Assembly: GCF_020567425.1 (NCBI RefSeq)
Contig: NZ_JAJCVJ010000002.1
Location: 847,068-911,067, forward strand
DNA: 64,000 nt
Direction of reading: 5' to 3'
DNA from: Salinirubrum litoreum
GTDB taxonomy: Archaea > Halobacteriota > Halobacteria > Halobacteriales > Haloferacaceae
Shown here: in pieces, positions 43,333 through 49,971 of the stretch
Layout: the number at the start of each line of letters is the position of its first letter
Position numbering within the stretch: the stretch's first letter is position 1
The notes under the pieces: generated by a model
Told to the model about the DNA's origin: nothing
The model's database searches: none
What the model saw: the letters and a program-made list of their open reading frames with translations, nothing else
Translations under genes and position numbers: made by a program

Positions 43333-44111
43333 TGTTCGAGACGCGGTCGCTCCCGGCGGATCTCGCGGCGGTCCGCGACGAACACGCACCCGACACGCTC
43401 GTCCTCGACGCCGAGGGGGACTTCGAGACGCTCCCCCCGGCGGTCGCAGAGGACCTCGGCCTCGTCGTCGAGTCGCTGGACCCCGCGGTGTACCCGACCG
43501 ACTGGCTCCCGGAGCACACGCCACGACAGCTTCGCCGCTACGCCGGGTCGGACTTCACGATCGGTATGCCCGGCGACGGCACGGTCGTCTGGACCCGCCA
43601 GACCGTCCCGCCGACCGTGATCTGCAAGGCCCGTGCCGAGGGGACGCCCGAGGAGTTCCTCGACTTCCTCATCGCGGAGGCGTTCGTCCAGATCGGCGCG
43701 GACGTGCCGGAGCACTGTCTCCCCTTCTTCGGCGAGCGCTATCGTGAGTTGGCGGCGGTCGGCGACCTCGCTCCCTCCGAGACGTACCAACTCGCAGTCG
43801 CGCTGTTCGAGGCCTGGGTCGGCCTCCAGACCCGTGAGGTGTTTCGTGACTGGCAGGGCCAGCACGACCGGTTGTACGACGCCTGGACGGACGCCGGCAG
43901 TCGCCTGACCGACCGGTTGTCGGACCTCGCGGGGGCGGTCGCACGCGGCGAGATGAGTTTCGTCGCCGCGACCGAGTTCGCCTGTTCTGCGGTGAAACAC
44001 GACCTCGATCTGCCCGCGCCCTTCTCGGCGCTGGACACGCAGGCGTACCGCGATCACGGTGCCGACTACGCGGTTCGCTGGGCCGAGAAGACGTTCGAGA
44101 AACTGGAGTGA
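43332..44111 (+). CDS. Conserved haloarchaeal protein of unknown function (259 aa)
   Basis: A 259-residue acidic cytoplasmic protein. It has an alpha/beta N-terminal half (D-T-L-V-L-D-A-E-G-D-F-E-T-L-P-P) and a helical C-terminal half with C-L-P-F-F-G-E-R-Y near residue 130, and a D-R-L-Y-D-A-W motif. It resembles a haloarchaeal family I recall as DUF7089, without known activity. Translationally coupled to the membrane microprotein upstream. Downstream it runs directly into a composite repeat region. Confidence 0.75.
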   Translation: MFETRSLPADLAAVRDEHAPDTLVLDAEGDFETLPPAVAEDLGLVVESLDPAVYPTDWLPEHTPRQLRRYAGSDFTIGMPGDGTVVWTRQTVPPTVICKARAEGTPEEFLDFLIAEAFVQIGADVPEHCLPFFGERYRELAAVGDLAPSETYQLAVALFEAWVGLQTREVFRDWQGQHDRLYDAWTDAGSRLTDRLSDLAGAVARGEMSFVAATEFACSAVKHDLDLPAPFSALDTQAYRDHGADYAVRWAEKTFEKLE

Positions 44112-44234
44112 GTCCGGTACTGATACCGGGTCGTGTGGGCCGATCCGAACTCGGTGGACGTGGGTGGCACGAACGCGGTCGAGTCGGTTGCAGAGAACTC
44201 GTCCGGATACGGCCGAGTGACTCTGTGAATGGGT

Positions 44235-44297
44235 CGACGACGAGCGGTGAAAGCCCCCAGCCCCGTCCAGTCCCACCCGACTCTGCGACTCATCGTG
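44235..44297 (+). repeat. Structured repeat element, stem-deleted copy 3
   Basis: Matches the head (cgacgacgagcggtgaaagcccccag) and part of the tail (cagtcccaccc, then ctctgcgactcatcgtg) of the element at 6565 and 31700. The roughly 110 bases between them, including the long stem and inner hairpin, are missing. Upstream lies the same kind of gaacgcggtcgagtcggttg sequence seen before the other copies. It follows the stop of the gene at 44111 in the same direction. Confidence 0.65.
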
Positions 44298-44350
44298 TCG
44301 TCACTGGTCGTCACCCGGCGAGTGGTCGAGGATTCGGAACCCGGCAGTCG

Positions 44351-44453
44351 TAGTCGTCCCCACGCCTCCCCGACTGCTGACGAGCGAACTGCGAGGCGGG
44401 TCCTCGCTGTCGCTCGGACACTGCTCGGGTCCGGTCGTCGGCAGATCGCTTCC
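44351..44453 (+). repeat. Second dispersed repeat family, copy A
   Basis: About 100 bases that recur in inverted orientation at 59229-59332. Shared blocks include ccccacgcctccccgactgc, ggtcctcgctgtcgctcg and cagatcgc followed by tcc, with indels between. No protein is encoded in common. Both copies lie in gene-free repeat-rich gaps. Confidence 0.65.
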
Positions 44454-44522
44454 TCGGTTGGCTCCGGTTGCTGTTGTGTGGTCGGGTGACGAGTGTGGCA
44501 CGCGCCCTCACAGAACGTCCGG

Positions 44523-44675
44523 CGCGTGCGAGGAACGCACGCGAGGTCTCCCCGAGAGAACCGAACAGGGCGAGACCGAGGGTCTCGCTGGCAGTCGGCG
44601 CGGCGCGCCGACGACAGAGCGAGAGCGAAGCTCTCGCCAGCAACCGGCGCGGAGCGCCGGTGACGAAGGCTCGTC
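44523..44675. repeat. Array of short perfect hairpins
   Basis: Five perfect 8-bp hairpins stand in a row: 44523-44543 (loop AGGAA), 44570-44588 (loop GAG), 44594-44612 (loop GGC), 44619-44637 (loop GAA) and 44643-44661 (loop GGA), then a 5-bp hairpin at 44662-44675. The last four 8-bp units are each exactly 19 bases long and start 24, 25 and 24 bases apart. Their stem sequences all differ, so the structure and not the sequence is repeated. No gene lies here. Confidence 0.75.
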
Positions 44676-44730
44676 GGAGCGTGCCGCTGACGGTGGCGCC
44701 GCCCGACCACCCCGCGATGTAAAAGCTTAC

Positions 44731-44751
44731 TAACTCAGCGGCTCTGAGTTA
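44731..44751. promoter_or_regulatory. Perfect inverted repeat in the nikR promoter
   Basis: TAACTCAG-N5-CTGAGTTA ends four bases before the nikR ATG and overlaps the position of the transcript start in a leaderless promoter; an A/T-rich aaaagctta (44721-44729) immediately upstream could be the TATA box. The location is that of a repressor operator, probably for NikR itself. Confidence 0.75.
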
Positions 44752-44755
44752 ATAC

Positions 44756-45181
44756 ATGACCGTCGTCAGCGTCTCCATGCCGGAGGAACTGCTCGAACGC
44801 ATCGACACCTTCGCCGACGAACACGGCTACACCGGCCGGAGCGAGGTGATCCGGGAGGCCTCGCGCAACCTGCTCGGCGAGTTCGAGGACAAACGACTGG
44901 AGGAACGCGACCTGATGGGCGTCGTCACGGTCCTGTTCAACTACGAGACGACCGCCGTCGAGGAGCGGATGATGCACCTCCGCCACCAGCACGAACATCT
45001 CGTCGCGTCGAACTTCCACAGCCACGTCGGCGACCACTACTGCATGGAACTGTTCGTCCTCGAAGGGTCACTGGAGGATATCTCCGCGTTCGTCGGCCAG
45101 ATCAGAGCGACGAAAGACACCCTCACCGTCGACTACTCCGTCATCCCGGTCGACGACTTCGGGACGCTCCCCGACGCCTGA
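44756..45181 (+). CDS. nikR: Nickel-responsive regulator NikR
   Basis: A 141-residue ribbon-helix-helix regulator. The N-terminus [16 protein letters not shown] and [12 protein letters not shown] are the DNA-binding fold. The C-terminal metal domain has H-x-H-E-H then H-S-H-V-G-D-H-Y-C, giving the known NikR ligand set (His, His-x-His, Cys). When nickel binds it represses nickel uptake genes. No nickel transporter is adjacent, so its targets lie elsewhere; the peptide/nickel-type permeases at 55.6-57.8 kb are possible but unproven. Confidence 0.95.
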   Translation: MTVVSVSMPEELLERIDTFADEHGYTGRSEVIREASRNLLGEFEDKRLEERDLMGVVTVLFNYETTAVEERMMHLRHQHEHLVASNFHSHVGDHYCMELFVLEGSLEDISAFVGQIRATKDTLTVDYSVIPVDDFGTLPDA

Positions 45182-45248
45182 GTCGCCGCCCTCCGGTCGA
45201 CCGCCGCGCGGGCGTAACGCTATCTCACTCGGCCACCTACGGGAGGCG

Positions 45249-45533
45249 ATGCCCAACGACTTCGGTCTGCCCGACGACCTCGGTCTCGACGAGGACCTCG
45301 CGCGGGCGGAGCTCACGCTGACGGTTCGCGTCGAACGCCGCCGGTACAACAAACCGATGACGCTCGTGGAGGGGTTCGAGGACGACGTCGTGGACGTCGA
45401 CGAACTCGCCTCGACACTGAAACGAACACTCGCCACCGGCGGGACCGCCCGCGACGGTCGGATCGAACTCCAGGGCGATCACGCCGCCCGACTGCCGGAC
45501 GTGCTCCGCGACCAGGGGTTCCGCGTCGCCTGA
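45249..45533 (+). CDS. SUI1/eIF1-family translation factor
   Basis: A 94-residue protein matching archaeal SUI1 (aIF1). The signature is R-V-E-R-R-R-Y-N-K-P-M-T-L-V-E-G-F followed by L-A-S-T-L-K-R-T-L-A-T-G-G-T and a final D-Q-G-F-R-V. aIF1 binds the small ribosomal subunit near the P site and guards start-codon choice. Haloarchaea often have more than one SUI1 homologue. It stands alone, convergent with pth2. Confidence 0.92.
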   Translation: MPNDFGLPDDLGLDEDLARAELTLTVRVERRRYNKPMTLVEGFEDDVVDVDELASTLKRTLATGGTARDGRIELQGDHAARLPDVLRDQGFRVA

Positions 45534-45561
45534 TCGTCGCCCGGCGATCCCCGCCCGCGAG

Positions 45562-45900
45562 CTACAACAACGAGAGGTCGCCCGTCACCTGATCCACGAG
45601 GTCGTCCTCACCCGGGCCGACCGCGAGTGCGGTGACGGTGCCCGGGTCCAACTGCGTGTGCCCGGCGTCGCGGACGATGGCGTTCGGGAGCCCCTTCCGC
45701 TCGGCGACGTCGGCCAACTCGAACAACTCGCGTTCGCTGTTCGCCTTCACGACCACCTTCTTCTGGCCGCCGCCCTTCCACGCGTTGCGTGTCCGGCTGT
45801 CAGTGTCCTCGTAGGCCGACAGCGAGGCGTGTGCGACCTGCGCGGCGAGTTTCCCCTTCCCCATCCCGACGTCCATCCGGACGACGATGACCTGCTTCAT
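45562..45900 (-). CDS. pth2: Peptidyl-tRNA hydrolase, archaeal type
   Basis: A 112-residue Pth2 that cleaves peptidyl-tRNA dropped from stalled ribosomes. The N-terminal [26 protein letters not shown] signature, K-K-V-V-V-K and the [11 protein letters not shown] motif are complete. The ATG at 45900 begins exactly at the family's first strand; a start three codons upstream is less likely. Confidence 0.96.
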   Translation of the reverse strand: MKQVIVVRMDVGMGKGKLAAQVAHASLSAYEDTDSRTRNAWKGGGQKKVVVKANSERELFELADVAERKGLPNAIVRDAGHTQLDPGTVTALAVGPGEDDLVDQVTGDLSLL

Positions 45901-45999
45901 ACGGACCACTCGCGCGGTCGACCCAAAAGGTGTGGCTACTCGGCGTTTCGGGTGGTCGGGTGGGTCACCGAGAGGGGGAGAGGACCGACGGCGGCCGAC

Positions 46000-46650
46000 T
46001 CACCACCGGTCGCCCAGCCGCGACCGGGCACGCTCGTAGCCGTCGGCACTCGCCCACGTCTCGCCCGACGCGACGTGGAACACGCGGTACCGACTCCCGC
46101 AGTCGCCACACCGCCGCCCGTCGGGCCTGGTCACGGTCGGACAGGCTCGGTAGCGGCGCGCCCGCCAGTCGCAGTCGTCGTTCCGACACCGGAGCAGGAG
46201 TCGCGCCTCCGAGAACGGGGGACACGACAGCGGTGCGTCGATCCGGTTGGCGACCCGGCGGAAGCGCCGGCCGTGTGAGGACTCGTCGAACCGCTGGAAC
46301 TCCCACGCGTGGGCGAGTTCGTGGCGGATCGTCCCGGCGAACCGCTCCCAGCCGAACGACTCGTAGGCGGCCCACGTCAGTCGGATCGTCTGTCTCCCCG
46401 TCTCGCGGTGGTGGAGACAGGCCCCCGCTCGGCGCTTCGCCCGCCGGGAGACCTCCCAGTCGATCCGGTCGAGGTCGACACCGAGCGGGACGGTCCGGGC
46501 GTACGCGGCGGCCTGGCGGCGGAGTGCCGCCGGCGAGTCGGGTGACGGCCACCCCGACCCGTCGCGCCAGCCAGCACGCTCGACTGCTCTCTCACTGGTG
46601 TCGCCACTACTCGCCGCCTCGGCTTCGGCACGGCACTCGTCCCGGTCCAC
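46000..46650 (-). CDS. SprT-like zinc metalloprotease domain protein
   Basis: A 216-residue protein from the GTG at 46650. After a variable acidic region it has the zincin motif H-E-L-A-H-A-W-E-F followed by H-G-R-R-F, which give the three zinc ligands and catalytic Glu of the SprT fold. It ends in a zinc ribbon with C-R-N-D-D-C and C-G-D-C. Eukaryotic Spartan/SPRTN of this family digests DNA-protein crosslinks, which suggests but does not prove such a role here. It stands alone between pth2 and the MinD-partner gene. Confidence 0.88.
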   Translation of the reverse strand: MDRDECRAEAEAASSGDTSERAVERAGWRDGSGWPSPDSPAALRRQAAAYARTVPLGVDLDRIDWEVSRRAKRRAGACLHHRETGRQTIRLTWAAYESFGWERFAGTIRHELAHAWEFQRFDESSHGRRFRRVANRIDAPLSCPPFSEARLLLRCRNDDCDWRARRYRACPTVTRPDGRRCGDCGSRYRVFHVASGETWASADGYERARSRLGDRW

Positions 46651-46774
46651 ACGCCGAGTTACTGCGACGCCGCTATCGGCGTTTCGGTGGTCGAGACCTC
46701 GGCCCGGCGGCACACGGTGTTCACCGCGCTCTCGACGCCTCACTCGTCGGCGCGATCCGCGCTGACCGCCGGAG

Positions 46775-47332
46775 TCACTCGTCGTCGGTATCGACCAACT
46801 GGTCGGACAGTCCCCACTCGTCGGCGCGGTCGCGGGCCTCGGTGCGTGCCTCCTCGCGGATGGCGTCGATCTTCGACTCGTCTTCGAGGAACGCGGCGAC
46901 CGCGCTCCCCTCCTCGTCGGCGGCGTCCGACAGTCGTTCCTCGGGTGCGCGCTCGCGGGTCGCTGCGGCGAGGTCGGGGTCGTCCGCGAGTTCCTCGGCC
47001 GGCGTCCCCGGCGGGACCCGCAGTTCGGGCGTGTCGTGTGGCTCCGCCAAGTCAGTCGGATCGAGTCGGTAGAGGTCGACACTGTAGGGGCCGGGGACCG
47101 CGAAGTCCGCCAGCGCGTCGGTGCCGCCCCGGTCGCTCTCGGTGTCGTAGGCGAGCACCGGCACCCCGTCGCTGAACGTCACGACGCCGCGGCGGTCGCC
47201 GTCGAGCAGGAGGCTGTCCTGCGGTTCGAGCACCGCGTAGCCCGTCAGCGACCGGTCAAGCGCGATGCGGAGTGCGGTGCCGGGGTCGCGGACGACGCGG
47301 GACCGGACGAGCCGACCTCGCGGGAGTTTCAT
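46775..47332 (-). CDS. Hypothetical partner of the MinD-like ATPase
   Basis: A 185-residue protein whose ATG overlaps the MinD-like gene's stop. A beta-rich N-terminal half (L-R-I-A-L-D-R-S-L-T-G-Y-A-V-L-E-P-Q-D) is followed by a strongly acidic helical half (A-F-L-E-D-E-S-K-I-D-A-I-R-E-E-A-R-T-E-A). No family recognised. Coupling to a ParA/MinD ATPase suggests an effector or adaptor of that ATPase, an inference from position only. Confidence 0.72.
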   Translation of the reverse strand: MKLPRGRLVRSRVVRDPGTALRIALDRSLTGYAVLEPQDSLLLDGDRRGVVTFSDGVPVLAYDTESDRGGTDALADFAVPGPYSVDLYRLDPTDLAEPHDTPELRVPPGTPAEELADDPDLAAATRERAPEERLSDAADEEGSAVAAFLEDESKIDAIREEARTEARDRADEWGLSDQLVDTDDE

Positions 47333-48102
47333 GGCGGGTCGGGGACGACCGCGCTGCGGAAGCGGTCTGCGACCCTCTCCTCGTCGCCGGCCCGCACGTC
47401 GAGCCGCGCTGCGGCCGACCGGAAGGCGTCGGCGGCGGGCGTCTCCGGGGCGTGTGCGAGTAGCGGTTCACCCGCCCGTCGCGCCGACCGGACCGCGTCG
47501 CTGTCCGGGACGGCGGCCAACTGCTCGCCGCCGAAGTAGTCGCCCGCACGGTCGGCCACGCGGTCGATGTTCGCGTCGTCGTGGACCCGGTTGAAGACGA
47601 CCCCGGCCGTCTCGGTCCCGTACGAGCGGGCGTACTCCTGGACCTTCAGGCCGTCCGACAGCGCCGGAATCGTCGGCTGGAGGACGACGACGGATCGGTC
47701 CGCGAGCACCAGGGGGAGCACGGCGCTCTTCGACCCGAGCGCGGCCGGCGAGTCGAGCAAGAGGACGTCGGTGTCGCGGGCGAGGTGGGCGACGACGTCT
47801 CGCAGGCGACCGGGGTCGGCGTCCGAGAACGCGGTGAGACTCGTCCCGCAGGGGACGACGGAGAGCCCGAACCGGTCGTACACCGCGTCCTCGACGGTTG
47901 CGTCGGCGTCCGCGAGGAGGAGGTCGTGAAGCGTCGTGTCCGCGTCGTCGAGACCGGTGTGAAACAGTAGGTTGGCCATCCCGGTGTCGGCGTCGATGAC
48001 CGTCACGTCGTGCTCCTCGGCGAGTGCCATCCCCAGCGCGAGCGTACTCGTCGTCTTCCCCGTACCGCCCTTCCCGCTGGCGACGGCGAACGCCTCGACC
48101 AT
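47329..48102 (-). CDS. MinD/ParA-family P-loop ATPase
   Basis: A 257-residue deviant-Walker ATPase with A-S-G-K-G-G-T-G-K-T-T near the start, V-I-D-A-D-T-G-M-A-N and D-V-L-L-L-D-S-P-A-A-L as switch motifs. Proteins of this class position other molecules by ATP-driven dimerisation on membrane or DNA; haloarchaeal MinD paralogues control placement of archaella and chemosensory arrays. I see no C-terminal amphipathic membrane-targeting helix of classic MinD; the end is R-S-A-V-V-P-D-P-P. The gene is the first of a coupled pair. Confidence 0.92.
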   Translation of the reverse strand: MVEAFAVASGKGGTGKTTSTLALGMALAEEHDVTVIDADTGMANLLFHTGLDDADTTLHDLLLADADATVEDAVYDRFGLSVVPCGTSLTAFSDADPGRLRDVVAHLARDTDVLLLDSPAALGSKSAVLPLVLADRSVVVLQPTIPALSDGLKVQEYARSYGTETAGVVFNRVHDDANIDRVADRAGDYFGGEQLAAVPDSDAVRSARRAGEPLLAHAPETPAADAFRSAAARLDVRAGDEERVADRFRSAVVPDPP

Positions 48103-48305
48103 GCGACAGCGTTGGCGCGGTTCCGTACTTAAAATTTCCCGAGTCGCGTCGTCGACAACCCCGTCGTGGGTCGCTCCCGATTCGCGGAACGAGTCGACTG
48201 TGGCCGGAGGTGTTCACCGTCCGTCGTCGGCGACGGACGCGACCTGTTCCCCTCGGACCACGGTCTCACCGGCGGAGTCGGCAACGGGTCCCGCGACGCA
48301 CGAAC

Positions 48306-48833
48306 TCACTCCTCGCGCCGAAGGACGCCGTCGGGTGAGACCGGCAGTCCCGCCTCGTCGGACTCCCCCAGTCGCCGGGCCGCACTCTCCGAGTCGCCGG
48401 TCGCCTCGCGCACCCCGACCGCCTCGCCGAGTCCGAAGGCGGGCATGTTCCGGTAGACCGACTCGGTGTCGGTCGGGTCGACGCGGTAGGTCTCGTGCCA
48501 GATGCCCACGTCGCCGGACCCGCCGACCTCGCGGTTGTAGTCGACCCACGCCGGCAGGTGTTCACTCGCCGGGTCGCGGGCGTACTCGGTCAGCGACGCG
48601 GCCGAGTCCCAGTACTGGATCACCGTGATCGTTCGCCACCCGACCGTGGTTCGCGTGCCGAGCAGTCCCGACTCGGGGTCGGCGGCCAACTGGCGGAGCA
48701 TCCGGGGCATCGCCGCCGCGACCGGGAGCCACCTGTGGAGTTTCCACAGTCGGTTCACCCGCATCCCGATCAGGAAGACGACGAACGACTCCGCCGGATC
48801 GGCCGTGACCCGCCGGGTGTCGACCGCCGTCAT
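48306..48833 (-). CDS. DUF4188-family protein
   Basis: A 175-residue protein with the DUF4188 pattern: S-F-V-V-F-L-I-G-M-R-V-N-R-L-W-K-L-H-R-W-L-P-V near the start, then T-I-T-V-I-Q-Y-W-D-S and V-G-I-W-H-E-T-Y-R-V. It resembles a ferredoxin-like fold of the dimeric alpha/beta barrel kind, related to heme-degrading monooxygenases, but no heme ligand can be assigned. Its ATG overlaps the upstream SHOCT gene (ATGA), so it is the second gene of that operon. Confidence 0.85.
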   Translation of the reverse strand: MTAVDTRRVTADPAESFVVFLIGMRVNRLWKLHRWLPVAAAMPRMLRQLAADPESGLLGTRTTVGWRTITVIQYWDSAASLTEYARDPASEHLPAWVDYNREVGGSGDVGIWHETYRVDPTDTESVYRNMPAFGLGEAVGVREATGDSESAARRLGESDEAGLPVSPDGVLRREE

Positions 48834-49255
48834 CTGTCGCCGGACCGGGACTCGCCCCCGCCCAAGAGCGTCTCGACGCGGTGTTCGAACTCCACCTCGT
48901 CGATGGCTCCTTCGGCGTACCGCCGCCGGAGCGTCGCCAGGGCCGCTTCGTCGGTGCCCGTCGACTGGGCGGCCGTCGACCGCGAGGAGTCCTCGTCAGT
49001 CGTCACGGGACGATTCGACTGTCGACCGTCACCGGTCCGCCAGCGCGCCAGTCCGACCGACAACGGGAGGACGCCGCCGTAGCCGACCGGAAACGCCAGC
49101 CACCACGCCTCGACACCCAGCGCCAGCGCACCGAAGGCGACGACGAGGACGCCCGCAGAGACGACCCCGGCGACGACGCCGGAGACGACGTTCGCCGTGC
49201 TGTCTGTCCACTTCGAGTCTGCTTGTCCCCGGTTTCGGGGGTTCCTTCGGGACAT
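48830..49255 (-). CDS. SHOCT-domain membrane protein, first paralogue
   Basis: A 141-residue protein from the ATG at 49255. A basic, Asn-rich start precedes two membrane helices (V-V-S-G-V-V-A-G-V-V-S-A-G-V-L-V-V-A-F-G, then W-W-L-A-F-P-V-G-Y-G-G-V-L). A linker leads to a C-terminal SHOCT motif (L-R-R-R-Y-A-E-G-A-I-D-E-V-E-F-E-H-R-V-E-T-L-L). SHOCT is a short oligomerisation or targeting motif. The paralogue at 49353-49817 has the same layout. A TATA-like ttttat lies about 25-30 bases before the ATG, next to a 22-bp palindrome. Confidence 0.85.
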   Translation of the reverse strand: MSRRNPRNRGQADSKWTDSTANVVSGVVAGVVSAGVLVVAFGALALGVEAWWLAFPVGYGGVLPLSVGLARWRTGDGRQSNRPVTTDEDSSRSTAAQSTGTDEAALATLRRRYAEGAIDEVEFEHRVETLLGGGESRSGDR

Positions 49256-49285
49256 GGCTACGTGGTCGTGGCCCAGCCACATAAA

Positions 49286-49307
49286 ACTGAGTGAGTGCTC
49301 ACTCAGT
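49286..49307. promoter_or_regulatory. Perfect palindromic operator upstream of the SHOCT-DUF4188 operon
   Basis: ACTGAGTGAG-TG-CTCACTCAGT is a perfect 10-bp inverted repeat with a two-base centre, directly abutting the TATA-like box of the minus-strand operon. Palindromes of this TGAGTGA/TCACTCA kind are typical of TetR-family regulators, so a repressor blocking TFB/TBP entry is likely; the regulator is not in this window. Confidence 0.7.
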
Positions 49308-49352
49308 CTTCCGGCGAACGCCGACCGGCGGTCGTCGGGGGCACAGATCGAC

Positions 49353-49817
49353 TCAGCGGTCGCGGTCCGTCTCGGTGATGGGTTCGGCCGATTCGCCCGA
49401 CGCGTCGGTGTCGCGGGCGGCGGCCTCGTCCACCTCGGCGGTCACCCGGTCGACGTACTCGCGGGCGTCGGCGACCGACTCGGTCTCCAGCAGTCGCTCC
49501 ACGCGGCGTTCGAACTCCACCTCGTCGATCGCTCCTTCGGCGTAGCGCCGCCGGAGCGTCGCCAGGGCGTCCTCGTCGGCGTCTGTCGGGACCGACGCCG
49601 CTACCGACGCCGACTCGGACTCCTGTCGCGCCTCGTAGAGTTTCGTCAGTCCGATAGCCAGCGGCATCACCCCCGCGAAGCCGACGATGAAGAAGATCCA
49701 CCACCCTTCGACGCCGAGTGCCAGCGACCCGAACGCGGCGAGCATCGTCAGTGCGGTGACGAGTCCGCCGACCACCTGCTGGAGGGGGCTGTCCTCGTCC
49801 GACTCGCTCTCGGCCAT
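49353..49817 (-). CDS. SHOCT-domain membrane protein, second paralogue
   Basis: A 154-residue protein with two membrane helices (G-G-L-V-T-A-L-T-M-L-A-A-F-G-S-L-A-L-G-V-E, then W-W-I-F-F-I-V-G-F-A-G-V-M-P-L), a charged linker, then the SHOCT motif L-R-R-R-Y-A-E-G-A-I-D-E-V-E-F-E-R-R-V-E-R-L and an extra acidic helical tail of about 40 residues. The adjacent paralogue shares the core, so the two arose by tandem duplication. Diverges from the KaiC-like gene. Confidence 0.85.
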   Translation of the reverse strand: MAESESDEDSPLQQVVGGLVTALTMLAAFGSLALGVEGWWIFFIVGFAGVMPLAIGLTKLYEARQESESASVAASVPTDADEDALATLRRRYAEGAIDEVEFERRVERLLETESVADAREYVDRVTAEVDEAAARDTDASGESAEPITETDRDR

Positions 49818-49971
49818 GCTCGCCGGTAGACGGTGGTCGCGTATAGCGTTTGCCCGCAGAGTGCCGCCCCAGATGGTCCTACCGGACAGCGACCTCTTAC
49901 TGTCATCTGACAGATATGACTGAATCCGTAGAGTGACAACTGTTAATGTATTCTGGTGCGAGGACTGTGTA

